From an uncultured Collinsella sp. (GTDB taxonomy: Bacteria > Actinomycetota > Coriobacteriia > Coriobacteriales > Coriobacteriaceae), in contig UQUD01000046.1 in assembly GCA_900544225.1 (NCBI GenBank), positions 1 through 15,661 of the forward strand: a stretch of 15,661 bases of DNA. Direction: 5' to 3'. Below, in pieces: positions 7,267-14,437 of this stretch. Positions within the stretch are counted from its first letter, which is position 1. The number at the start of each line of letters is the position of its first letter. The position numbers and the translations under genes were made by a program. The notes beneath the pieces are model-generated. The model saw nothing but the letters and a program-made list of their open reading frames with translations. It searched no databases and was not told the DNA's origin.

Positions 7267-7366
7267 GGTTTCCTCCTTATAACTGCGCGGCGCGCAGACG
7301 ACAACTGGTTTTATTCCTTGCGGCTATTGTGCCCACCCCCCTGCATCTTTACACAAGGGAGAGAGC

Positions 7367-7399
7367 TGCGGGCACCGGCACCGCGTACCGGCGCCCGCA
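7367..7399 (-). other. hairpin between IIC and IIB genes (processing or partial terminator)
   Basis: A 12-bp stem with one mismatch (7367-7378 with 7388-7399) and a 9-nt loop. In the minus direction it is followed by a pyrimidine-rich but not clean U run (CUCUCUCCCUUGUGU). It could set the ratio of IIC to IIB/IIA by partial termination or by protecting an mRNA end. Confidence 0.5.
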
Positions 7400-7427
7400 A
7401 AGGTGAAAGGGACGAACGTTAGGCGTT

Positions 7428-8771
7428 CTACTCGGCGAAAGCCTCCTGCTTGGCGATTGCCTTCTCGGAAATCTTCATAAAGGGCAGGTAGACGGCCATG
7501 CCAATGACAATCTCGATAGCCTGCCACACGCCGGCGCGCCAGTCAAAGCCCGTAGCGAGCAGGGCATTGATGACGGGAGGCATGGTCCAGGGCACCTGGG
7601 CGATGCAGGGGCTGATGATGCCTGCGCAGGTAAGGCCATAGGTGATGCCGATGAACAGATCGGGAAGAAGAACGAACGGGATCATGAGCGGCAGGTTGTA
7701 CACGATGGGGTAACCGTAGATAACCGGCTCGTTGATGTTGAACAGACCAGGCAGGATAGCCATCTTGGAAACGGTCTCGGAAGCCTTGTTCTTGGAGAAC
7801 AGGAGCGTGTCGAGCAGGAGCATGAGGGTGCAGCCCGAGCCGCCGATGAGGGCGAAGCTGTTAACGATCTGCATGTTCATGTAGTGATCGGGCTGGATGG
7901 TGCCACCGGCGGCAAAGGTAGCCATGTTGTCGACGATGAGCATGGTCAGGATCGGCTCGACGGTAGCGCCAGAGATGGTGGACTGGTGAATACCGACGCA
8001 GAACAGCAGGTTAGCAAGGGTGTAGATGAGGATAACAGCCCACGGACCGGCGTTCATGATGCTCTTGAGCGGGTTGGAGATGCACGTGGAGATGATGGTG
8101 CACAGATCGGTGCCGGCGCACACGGCGAGCAGGGCTGCGGCAAGAGCGAAGACCGCGAGGTTAAGCAGCATCGGAATCATGACGTTGAAGGAGTTGGAGA
8201 CCGCGGGAGGCACGCCCTCGCCCAGCTTAACCTTGAGCTTCTCGACGCCAGAAATCTTGATGAAGAGCGAGACGGAAAGCAGGGCGATGATAATAGCCGA
8301 GAACAGACCGTTGGTGCCGGTGTTGGCAGTCGAAAGGGCGCCCGTGACCTCGGCGGAGGTGATCTTGTCGGTGAGCAGTGGGCTCGTGGCGGCAAGCGAG
8401 GCGGTGATCTGCTGCGGCATCATGATGACGAAGGCAGAGATGGCGACGACCACGCAAGCGAGCGGGTTATCGAAACGCTTGTTCTTGGCGAGGCTGTAGC
8501 CAATCAATCCGGCCAAGATAATGGCAGAGACGTTGAGGGTGCCCAGCGTAATTGCCGAGCCCCACGTCTGAAGGTTGGCAAGGCCCGCCGCATCGAGCGG
8601 GAACAGAGGGAACACGACGTTGTTAATAAGAACCGCGATACCCGCAAGGATATAGAGCGGCGTGATGGTCGCGAAGGCGTCACGCAGGGAACGCAGGTGA
8701 ACCTGGTTTCCCACCTTCGCAGAGACCTCGGCAAACTTGTCGAGGAAGCTCTTTCCGTTGTCACTGGCCAT
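7428..8771 (-). CDS. PTS lactose/cellobiose-specific IIC permease
   Basis: Membrane component that carries the sugar across and offers it to IIB for phosphorylation. The 447 residues contain about ten hydrophobic segments with the family signatures: an N-terminal ITPLYILAGIAVLIN helix (36-50), the histidine H262 in VGIHQSTISG, GGSGCTLMLLLDTLLFSKNK (310-329) and the substrate-site NINEPVIYG (345-353) with E348. No IIB or IIA domain is fused. The start has TAGGAG before it. Family members take cellobiose, lichenan fragments, chitobiose or lactose; the sequence does not decide which, but the linked GH1 enzyme narrows it to beta-glucosides or beta-galactosides. Confidence 0.95.
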   Translation of the reverse strand: MASDNGKSFLDKFAEVSAKVGNQVHLRSLRDAFATITPLYILAGIAVLINNVVFPLFPLDAAGLANLQTWGSAITLGTLNVSAIILAGLIGYSLAKNKRFDNPLACVVVAISAFVIMMPQQITASLAATSPLLTDKITSAEVTGALSTANTGTNGLFSAIIIALLSVSLFIKISGVEKLKVKLGEGVPPAVSNSFNVMIPMLLNLAVFALAAALLAVCAGTDLCTIISTCISNPLKSIMNAGPWAVILIYTLANLLFCVGIHQSTISGATVEPILTMLIVDNMATFAAGGTIQPDHYMNMQIVNSFALIGGSGCTLMLLLDTLLFSKNKASETVSKMAILPGLFNINEPVIYGYPIVYNLPLMIPFVLLPDLFIGITYGLTCAGIISPCIAQVPWTMPPVINALLATGFDWRAGVWQAIEIVIGMAVYLPFMKISEKAIAKQEAFAE

Positions 8772-8854
8772 GATTGCTCCTAACTTTCAAATCCGGCCTT
8801 TTCCTATGCGCACGGTGGTCTGTCGCCCTCTGCCACCAGATGTGCCATGTGTTG

Positions 8855-8870
8855 CGCGCGGCGGCGCGCG
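8855..8870 (-). other. GC hairpin in the 120-nt spacer between GH1 and IIC
   Basis: CGCGCG/CGCGCG stem with a GCGG loop, close to the GH1 stop, and a weaker GGTGG/CCACC pairing nearby. No U-tract follows. It may be an mRNA processing or stability structure inside the operon. Confidence 0.35.
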
Positions 8871-8891
8871 GTCTGGGCGTTCGCCCGGTCG

Positions 8892-10292
8892 CTAATCAAC
8901 CACGTGGGTCGTGGCGACCTGTTTGAGCCAGGCCGCCGACTTCTTAAGGCGGCGCTTGTAGCCGTCCATGAGATCGACCTCGACAAAGCCGTAACGATTC
9001 TTAAAGGCATTGGCCCAAGACCAGTTATCGATGACGGCCCAGTAGTGATAGCCCCGGCACTTGGCGCCCTCGTCGATGGCCTTGGCCACCCACTCCAGGT
9101 GCTGACGTACAAAGTCGACGCGGTAGTCATCCTGGATGGTTCCTTCGGCGTCACGGTTCTTGTATTCGTCCATGATGCCGATGCCGTTCTCGGAAACGAA
9201 CCACTCAAGATCGGGGTAGTTCTTAGCGCAGTCCATGCCAAAGTCGTAGAGGCCCTGCGGGTAGATCTCCCAGCCGCGGCTCTCGTTCATAACGGCGTCG
9301 GGCCATACGTACTCGTCGGCAAAGTGCGGCAGGCCGTACTGGTCGACCTTGCTCGCCGGCGCCTGAACACGCGTGGGGTGGTAGTAGTTGCAGCCGAGCC
9401 AGTCGACAACACCCTGCTTAAGGATCTCTTGGTCGCCGGCGCGGAACGGGAGCTTAACGCCGCCCTCGGCCAGGCTGTCGAGCACGTCGGCAGGAAGCTC
9501 GCCCTTGGTGATGAGGTCGAGCCACCAGCGGTTGTTGATGCCGCTGGTCATGCGCACGGCCTCGAGGTCCGCCTCGCTGGGGTTCTCCTTGGTGTAGACC
9601 GGGGTAAAGCAGTTGATCATGCCGATCTTGGCATCGGCGCGAATAGCGCCCTCGTCATAGGCGCGACGATAGTTGGCCACGGCCAGCGCGTGCGCCAGCG
9701 AGATGTGATACTGCACGGTGCGGGCGCGGTTGAAGTCGTGGAGCTGCGGGAACCACACGCCCTCCTGATAGCGCTGCTCGGGCTCGACGATGGGCTCGTT
9801 AAAGGTGAACCAGTACTTAATCTCCTGGCCAAACTCGTGGAAGGCGACGTCGGCGTAATGTGCGTAAGCCTCGACAACCTCACGGCTCTCCCAGCCGCCA
9901 CGGTTAAAGAGGTAGGTGGGCATGTCAAAGTGGTACAAGTTGACAAACGGCTCCAAGCCGGCTTCGCGAGAGGCGCGGAACAACTCGTGATACCACGCGG
10001 CACCTTCCTCGTTGAGGTTGCCGTCGGCATCGAGCAGACGGCTCCACTGGATGGAAGTGCGATAGGTATCCAGACCCAAGTCCTTCAAAATGCGAAGGTC
10101 TTCCTGGTACTTGGCCATAAAGTCATTGCCGGCGTAAGAGCCAACGCGGTTGTAGAACGAACCCAGATCCTGGATGGACCAGGTGTCCCACAGGTTCTCG
10201 AGCTTGCCGCCCTGGTTCCACTGACCCTCAGTCTGCGGGCCGGACATAGCAGCGCCAAAGAAGAAGTCGTTGGGCAGCTGATACTGTGCCAT
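8892..10292 (-). CDS. GH1 6-phospho-beta-glycosidase (glucosidase or galactosidase)
   Basis: Hydrolyses the 6-phosphorylated disaccharide delivered by the PTS. The 466-residue protein is a single TIM barrel of normal length. Start is the ATG at 10292 with GAGG before it; the TTG just upstream is less likely. The acid/base is E166 in FTFNEPIV, the nucleophile E368 in FVSENGIG. In the phosphate/specificity loop it reads WSWANAFKNRYG (424-435): serine (S425) replaces the glutamate of non-phospho GH1 enzymes, supporting a 6-phospho substrate. W426 matches the tryptophan that LacG-type 6-phospho-beta-galactosidases use at galactose O4. The lysine expected seven residues after S425 is N432, with a lysine one position earlier. 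First gene of the operon with IIC, IIB, IIA. Confidence 0.93.
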   Translation of the reverse strand: MAQYQLPNDFFFGAAMSGPQTEGQWNQGGKLENLWDTWSIQDLGSFYNRVGSYAGNDFMAKYQEDLRILKDLGLDTYRTSIQWSRLLDADGNLNEEGAAWYHELFRASREAGLEPFVNLYHFDMPTYLFNRGGWESREVVEAYAHYADVAFHEFGQEIKYWFTFNEPIVEPEQRYQEGVWFPQLHDFNRARTVQYHISLAHALAVANYRRAYDEGAIRADAKIGMINCFTPVYTKENPSEADLEAVRMTSGINNRWWLDLITKGELPADVLDSLAEGGVKLPFRAGDQEILKQGVVDWLGCNYYHPTRVQAPASKVDQYGLPHFADEYVWPDAVMNESRGWEIYPQGLYDFGMDCAKNYPDLEWFVSENGIGIMDEYKNRDAEGTIQDDYRVDFVRQHLEWVAKAIDEGAKCRGYHYWAVIDNWSWANAFKNRYGFVEVDLMDGYKRRLKKSAAWLKQVATTHVVD

Positions 10293-10322
10293 CAAAGTCC
10301 TCGCTTTCGTGTTCTAGAGCTT

Positions 10323-10420
10323 CCGGTTGGAGACGGGTTTGCTTTGGCAGGTTATCCGGCGCGGGCGCGCACCGGCCATACCGATATCCAACCCGCCAAA
10401 ACAAAACCGTCCCCAAACGG
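10323..10420. repeat. long imperfect palindrome with GACGG/GTCCCC arms (copy 4 of loose family)
   Basis: Left arm 10323-10353 pairs with right arm 10390-10420 over 31 positions with 5 mismatches; the middle holds further GC-rich pairings. The arms contain GGTTTGCTTTGGCAGG and its counterpart. It lies between the GH1 start and its promoter, so it would be part of the operon's 5' leader. It resembles the shorter element near 6450. Confidence 0.6.
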
Positions 10421-10459
10421 TCGATCCTGTTGTGCGGAAGGATTCCGTTCGTTGCTTAA

Positions 10460-10487
10460 ACTATAGCGCTCTAATTTTACAAGTAAA
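10460..10487 (-). promoter_or_regulatory. promoter of the GH1-PTS operon with overlapping operator dyad
   Basis: Minus strand: -35 TTTACT (10482-10487), 16-nt spacer, -10 TATAGT (10460-10465). The perfect dyad TTTAC-AA-GTAAA (10476-10487) covers the -35 box. This is the expected place for repression by the divergent GntR-family regulator. The transcript would have a leader of about 160 nt containing the long palindrome. Confidence 0.6.
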
Positions 10488-10545
10488 GCGTCTTTTTCTT
10501 TTTTCTTTCTCGAACTTCTTAGATAAAAGTAATATGGATGCCCTG

Positions 10546-10574
10546 TTGAGGGTTATACTTACTTTTTGTATTCA
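10546..10574 (+). promoter_or_regulatory. candidate promoter of the GntR regulator gene
   Basis: TTGAGG (10546-10551), 17-nt spacer, TATTCA (10569-10574), about 22 nt before the start codon and in an AT-rich stretch. TATACT at 10554-10559 is an alternative -10 without a clear -35. AAAGGAGG (10585-10592) follows. Confidence 0.45.
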
Positions 10575-10596
10575 TATATGTCGGAAAGGAGGTTCC

Positions 10597-11316
10597 ATGA
10601 TTCCCAAATACGAGGCGATAGCTGCAGATATTCGTCGAAGTATCGAGGATGGCGCTCTTAAACCGGGCGACAAGCTTCCCACCGTCGTTGAGTTCTGCGA
10701 GCTCTATAGCGTTTCCAAAATCACCGTCAAACGAGCTATCGAGCAAATCACCGAGGAAGGTCTTATTACCAGCCGTCGTGGATCGGGTACCTACGTTAAG
10801 GACACGGCGGGGCTTCCCGGCCAGGCGTTTTTCCAGGGCAAAAACGACCGTGCCCAGGGTTTTTCGTATGAGCACCGCGGGGAGAAGGTGACCTCGGTGG
10901 TCTACGATTTCTCGATTGTTAATCCACCAGCGGACATCGCAGCCCAGCTGGGAATTGCCGAGGATGACTTTGCCTATCACATCGTGCGCGTGCGTCAGGC
11001 CGATGAGAAGCCCATCGTTATCGAGTACACCTACATGCCGCTCGAGCTGATTCCAGGCCTTAAAAAGAAGGACCTGTACGGATCGGTCTACCGCTTTATC
11101 CGCGAGCAATGCGGGCTGAAGATTTCGAGCTTCCACCGCACCATTCGCGCCGTGGCAGCAACCGAGGAAGAAGCCGATCGCCTGGACACCAAACCTGGCT
11201 CTCCCCTGCTCGAGCTCACCCAGATTGGCTTTTTGGACAGCGGCGCGGCCTTTGAGTATTCGGTCTCGCGCAACGTTGGCGACCGCTTTGAGTTGCACAA
11301 CGTAACGTTGGCATAG
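10597..11316 (+). CDS. GntR-family regulator, HutC/UTRA subfamily
   Basis: Transcription factor of 239 residues. Residues about 1-68 are the winged helix: IAADIRRSIEDGALKPGDKL, then the recognition helix SVSKITVKRAIEQI, and the wing GLITSRRGSGTYV. Residues about 85-235 are the UTRA ligand-binding domain, which in this subfamily usually binds a phosphorylated sugar; the typical YTYMPLELIPG turn and the closing FEYSVSRNVGDRFEL are present. The start is fixed by AAAGGAGG; frames reaching upstream to 10327 are not genic. It is divergent from the GH1-PTS operon, whose -35 carries a dyad, so it probably represses that operon until the phospho-disaccharide or a product binds. It may also control manA, 74 nt downstream on the same strand. 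Confidence 0.93.
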   Translation: MIPKYEAIAADIRRSIEDGALKPGDKLPTVVEFCELYSVSKITVKRAIEQITEEGLITSRRGSGTYVKDTAGLPGQAFFQGKNDRAQGFSYEHRGEKVTSVVYDFSIVNPPADIAAQLGIAEDDFAYHIVRVRQADEKPIVIEYTYMPLELIPGLKKKDLYGSVYRFIREQCGLKISSFHRTIRAVAATEEEADRLDTKPGSPLLELTQIGFLDSGAAFEYSVSRNVGDRFELHNVTLA

Positions 11317-11332
11317 GTTTTTGTAGTCATCC

Positions 11333-11366
11333 GGGCGCTCGCTTTGAACAGTTTTACGCAGCGCCC
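11333..11366 (+). other. hairpin between gntR and manA
   Basis: GGGCGCT/AGCGCCC stem extended by GC/GC past a bulge, with a loop of about 14 nt. No U-tract follows. It lies 25 nt before the manA start and may modulate read-through from the regulator gene. Confidence 0.35.
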
Positions 11367-11390
11367 GCGCAACACAATGGGGGTATGAAC

Positions 11391-12323
11391 ATGTCCGATT
11401 TGATTAAGCTGACGCCGATCTTCCACGAGAAGATCTGGGGCGGACGCCAGCTCGAAACCGTATTTGGCTACGACATTCCCGATGGCCCCATCGGTGAGTG
11501 CTGGGCCATCTCGGCCCACCCCAACGGCGACTGCCAGATTGCGGAGGGCCCGTATGCCGGCCACACGCTGTCGTGGCTGTGGGCCGAGCATCGCGAGCTC
11601 TTTGGCAACTGCGAGGGCAAGGAGTTCCCGCTGCTCATTAAGATTCTGGACGCCAAGGACGACCTTTCGATCCAGATTCATCCCAACGACGAGTACGCTG
11701 CCGAGCACGAGAACGGTAGCCTGGGCAAAACCGAGTGTTGGTATGTGCTGGACTGCGAGCCCGACGCCACGATCATCGTCGGCCAGCGTGCCAAGGACCG
11801 CGCCGAGGCCGCACAAATGATCGAGGAAGGACGTTGGGACGACATGCTCAACGTGTTGCCGATTCACAAGGGCGACTTTTTCCAGATTGATTCCGGTACC
11901 GTGCACGCCATCAAGACCGGCACGCTCATTTTGGAGACGCAGCAGTCGAGCGACGTGACGTATCGTCTGTACGACTACGACCGTCCCGGCACTGACGGCA
12001 ACCTGCGCCCGCTGCACATTGAGCAGAGCCTCGACTGCATCGACTTTGATGCTCAGGCTCCGACCGACGGCACGGTGACCGCGCCCGAGGTGGACGGCGT
12101 GACCGAGCTCGAGTCCAACCCCTGCTACACCGTCGATCGCGTGCGCGTCAACGGCAGCAAGACCCTCGACCAGCGCTGGCCCTTCATGTGCCTGTCGGTC
12201 ATCGACGGCGAAGGCACCGTCTGCGGCGACCCCGTCCACAAGGGAAGCCACCTGCTGGCCCCGAGCACCGTCAGCTCCATCGACCTCGAAGGCAAGATGG
12301 AACTGATCATCAGCCACCTGTAG
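11391..12323 (+). CDS. manA: mannose-6-phosphate isomerase, class I
   Basis: Zinc enzyme interconverting mannose 6-phosphate and fructose 6-phosphate. The 310-residue product is of the short class I type. The zinc ligands are visible: Q95 and H97 in SIQIHPND, E115 in KTECWYVLD, and H172 in DSGTVHAI. The active-site arginine is in DVTYRLYDYDR, and the N-terminus has the usual KLTPIFHEKIWGG. I chose the ATG at 11391 because GGGGG (11379-11383) is 7 nt away; the ATG at 11385 is too close to it. It is downstream of the regulator gene and may be read through with it. Right after its stop comes a 131-nt structured element. Confidence 0.95.
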   Translation: MSDLIKLTPIFHEKIWGGRQLETVFGYDIPDGPIGECWAISAHPNGDCQIAEGPYAGHTLSWLWAEHRELFGNCEGKEFPLLIKILDAKDDLSIQIHPNDEYAAEHENGSLGKTECWYVLDCEPDATIIVGQRAKDRAEAAQMIEEGRWDDMLNVLPIHKGDFFQIDSGTVHAIKTGTLILETQQSSDVTYRLYDYDRPGTDGNLRPLHIEQSLDCIDFDAQAPTDGTVTAPEVDGVTELESNPCYTVDRVRVNGSKTLDQRWPFMCLSVIDGEGTVCGDPVHKGSHLLAPSTVSSIDLEGKMELIISHL

Positions 12324-12340
12324 GTCACCGGTCCCCAAGC

Positions 12341-12471
12341 GCTCGCCGGGACGGGGCGCGGGGTTTGGTCGCCTGCTCGGACAGTCCTGCTCGCACGGAG
12401 AGCACATTAAGTGCTCTCCGGCTCGTGCGGAACTCGCGATCGACCAAACCCCGCGTCCCATCCCGGCGAGC
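12341..12471 (+). repeat. structured 3'-UTR element, copy 1 (after manA)
   Basis: Begins 17 nt after the manA stop. Outer arms 12341-12371 and 12441-12471 pair over 31 positions, 29 Watson-Crick plus one wobble. Inside, in the manA sense, come a conserved block (12369-12390, starting TCGCCTGCTCGG), an inner 10-bp hairpin with loop ATTAA (12396-12420), an accessory CGCAC/GTGCG pairing (12392-12396 with 12425-12429), and a second conserved block (12425-12443, GTGCGGAACTCGCGATCGA). The same two blocks occur in the element after pcrA. There is no U-tract directly after the outer arm, so it is not a plain terminator. I know no described family with certainty. Confidence 0.8.
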
Positions 12472-12489
12472 CTCTGGCTAGTTACGACA

Positions 12490-12538
12490 ATCAAAAAGCA
12501 ACAAGGGGCTCCCCCGCTCATCAAACGGGAGAGCCCCT
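12490..12538 (-). terminator. terminator hairpin A, direct repeat of hairpin B
   Basis: Hairpin 12504-12538: 8-bp outer stem plus a wobble and CCCG/CGGG, loop of 9 nt. In the minus direction it is followed by UGUUGCUUUUUGAU, so it terminates the AbiE-like operon. About 40 nt including flank are nearly the same as at 14446-14487, in the same orientation. Confidence 0.82.
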
Positions 12539-12563
12539 CGCCATACATAACGAATCAAGGTGC

Positions 12564-13331
12564 CTATAGGTAGACCTTTTCGAGAAACGATAATGTGTCC
12601 TGAAGACGCGCTCTCTCTTTACGATCGGTCTGCCGATTTACATAAGAAGAAAAGTCCGCAAAGAAGTCTCCGGCATCAGCCCTCATTTGCTCTATTAGCT
12701 CCAAGCGAGCCGAAGGCGGCAACAAACCCGCAAGTCGAACAATATCCGAGCGATGCTTTCGTCGATCTTTATCGTTGCAATGGCGCCCTTCTTCATAGCT
12801 CCTATTGATATCAATGTGTGCACGCATCTTGAGGGGAATGATATGGAGCGCATCGAGCAACGTAATGCCCTCTACGTTCGTTGCGTTGTCGCGAATAAAT
12901 TCGTAGTAGCCATCGTCGAGAATAATTGCCGAAAGACTTGATACGGCCCCGTCAAAGGAAAGAGGTGCCACTTCGCTCGTTTCATCTTCGAGCACAAAAT
13001 CAGGATGTCGGGCAAATAGCTCAATTTGGCCGGGATAGTCTAGGACTTGCCTTGATCCTTCGGGCAAACAGAACCGATAGTAAGTGCACCTTCCATCGCC
13101 GACCTTTCCAGTCTCATATCCGGCAGCTTTGATAAATGCCCACAATGCAGTGGCGAATTCAACGCCTTTCCCATCAACAATTACGACGACATCCAAGTCT
13201 TCAGTAGCTCTAAACGAATCGCCCTCATTGTCAAATAGAACGCTGCAGGCCCCTCCACCAATAAGGACGTAACCGCCTTTACAGCCGCTCATGGCATCGG
13301 CAAATCGCTCTATTCCCCTCACTTTTGACAT
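12564..13331 (-). CDS. AbiEii-like nucleotidyltransferase (probable type IV toxin)
   Basis: A 255-residue protein with a DNA polymerase beta-type nucleotidyltransferase core. Motif I is LIGGGACSVL with G25-G27, followed by the metal-binding D45 and D47 in RATEDLDVVV. A C-terminal helical part has LKMRAH and DKDRRKHRSDIVRL (187-200), matching the K-x-x-D-type motifs of AbiEii/AbiGii toxins. The start at 13331 has AGGAGG before it; the frame to 13427 is an overlap with the upstream gene. It overlaps that winged-helix gene by 13 nt, the usual order for AbiEi antitoxin then AbiEii toxin. Such toxins modify tRNA or other targets by nucleotide transfer and act in growth arrest or phage defence. The role here is inferred. 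Codon use is less GC-rich than in neighbouring genes. Confidence 0.8.
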   Translation of the reverse strand: MSKVRGIERFADAMSGCKGGYVLIGGGACSVLFDNEGDSFRATEDLDVVVIVDGKGVEFATALWAFIKAAGYETGKVGDGRCTYYRFCLPEGSRQVLDYPGQIELFARHPDFVLEDETSEVAPLSFDGAVSSLSAIILDDGYYEFIRDNATNVEGITLLDALHIIPLKMRAHIDINRSYEEGRHCNDKDRRKHRSDIVRLAGLLPPSARLELIEQMRADAGDFFADFSSYVNRQTDRKERARLQDTLSFLEKVYL

Positions 13332-14341
13332 ATCGTCCTCCTGAGCTGTTCGACCGCGTCGAGCAGACGATCTTCTTTGTAATCTGCTTTTGCGCAAGCA
13401 ACGTATAAGGAAAACGGGTCGACACACTGCAAACCAGTCGCGTCAAAACTAATATCGGACGGCGCGTCCACGGGATACGACCAGACCTCAATCACAACTG
13501 CCGCCGGTTCGTACCACTGAGCCTCCAGCCATCTGTCGCCCATATGCTCTTTCAAGGCCTCTAGCTGATATTTTTCGAGAGCAATGGTTGGAGCAGAGTC
13601 TTCATGGGCAAGGTCGGACATATAGCTAAGGGCAGACACACCGGAAAGCAGCGCATCAACGGCACGTAGCTCTGTTCTCTCGATAACCTTCTTGAGCCGG
13701 ATTCGCTCTAAAACTGGCGTGCGAAGATAGTCCTCAAACCCATCTAGCAACGTCTCGGTCGACAGCCCGGCGTCACACAATATACGCTTTTTGCCGTCCC
13801 GCATAATCAACCCAGGAGCTATAGCGGCGATTTCCGAAAGATAGCCGCTGACGCTTGCCGCGCTTTTGCCACACAGACGCGCTAGGTCGCCGGCGGAGCA
13901 GTCAACCCATCGTCCCGCAATGAGATTTAGGACGATTCGTTGAGATTGGGACGAAAGCGGAGCAGCGGGAGAAGCACCCAGCACTTCATCGGAAATAACG
14001 GCTCCGATAAACGGCAGGAACGCATTTCGCTCATCTCGGATATATGCGATTCCCTCCGAAGAAAGCGCGCGCATAAAACCTAAATCCATAGCATCCCAGC
14101 AAATTGCCACCGGACGAGCATCTAACGTAAGCACTGCATTGACGAGATTTCGCGCCGAAATGACACTGGGCGGTTCTTTAGGTTCCGCAACAATAAAACG
14201 GCCCTGCTCAGACATGCCAAGCCGTGCCAAGCGAAGCGAATACCGTTCAAGATACATGCGAGGAATCTGCATCTCAACTGGCTCCGGGTCGATGGCGAGC
14301 TCTAAAGAGAAGAGTCTTTTTGGGAGACAATTTAGCAGCAT
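13319..14341 (-). CDS. winged-helix protein, probable AbiEi-like antitoxin/regulator
   Basis: A 340-residue protein first in the operon with the nucleotidyltransferase. Start is the ATG at 14341 with AAGGG about 9 nt away; the TTG at 14347 is too close to that site. Three parts can be seen. The N-terminal alpha/beta region (1-120) ends in GIAYIRDERNAFLPFIG. A central winged helix (about 129-190) contains SAGDLARLCGKSAASVSGYL as likely helix-turn-helix. The C-terminal region (220-340) contains GVSALSYMSDL, VVIEVWSYPVD and VDPFSLYVACA. This layout resembles MarR-like regulators paired with AbiEii nucleotidyltransferases, but the winged helix is central rather than N-terminal as in classic AbiEi. 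Antitoxin and autorepressor functions are inferred from the pairing. The promoter carries inverted repeats. Confidence 0.75.
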   Translation of the reverse strand: MLLNCLPKRLFSLELAIDPEPVEMQIPRMYLERYSLRLARLGMSEQGRFIVAEPKEPPSVISARNLVNAVLTLDARPVAICWDAMDLGFMRALSSEGIAYIRDERNAFLPFIGAVISDEVLGASPAAPLSSQSQRIVLNLIAGRWVDCSAGDLARLCGKSAASVSGYLSEIAAIAPGLIMRDGKKRILCDAGLSTETLLDGFEDYLRTPVLERIRLKKVIERTELRAVDALLSGVSALSYMSDLAHEDSAPTIALEKYQLEALKEHMGDRWLEAQWYEPAAVVIEVWSYPVDAPSDISFDATGLQCVDPFSLYVACAKADYKEDRLLDAVEQLRRTICQK

Positions 14342-14358
14342 GTCCAATCACCCTTTTC

Positions 14359-14416
14359 ATTTCAGTTACATTTTAGTATCTATCTGAAATTATACTGAAT
14401 CGTATAAAACGCTCAA
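14359..14416 (-). promoter_or_regulatory. promoter of the AbiE-like operon with inverted repeats
   Basis: Minus strand: -35 TTGAGC (14411-14416), 16-nt spacer, perfect -10 TATAAT (14389-14394). A perfect 7-bp inverted repeat ATTTCAG/CTGAAAT (14359-14365 with 14384-14390) overlaps the -10 and the start region. A third TTCAG half lies just upstream (14395-14400). This is the layout expected for autorepression by the winged-helix protein. Confidence 0.65.
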
Positions 14417-14437
14417 TCCCTAAAGTCATAAGAAACA

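Noticed and set aside
8847..10466. 539-codon open frame on the plus strand
   Set aside because: It lies opposite the GH1 gene and has no ribosome site or recognisable domain.
10327..10596. N-terminal extension of the GntR regulator from 10327
   Set aside because: The extension has no ribosome site and runs through the palindrome and promoter region; AAAGGAGG places the start at 10597.
12341..12471. Plain intrinsic terminator for manA
   Set aside because: No U-tract follows the outer arm or the inner hairpin, and the conserved blocks outside the stems are not needed for termination.
11088..12548. 486-codon open frame on the minus strand
   Set aside because: It is antisense to gntR and manA and runs through the structured element; no domain signals.
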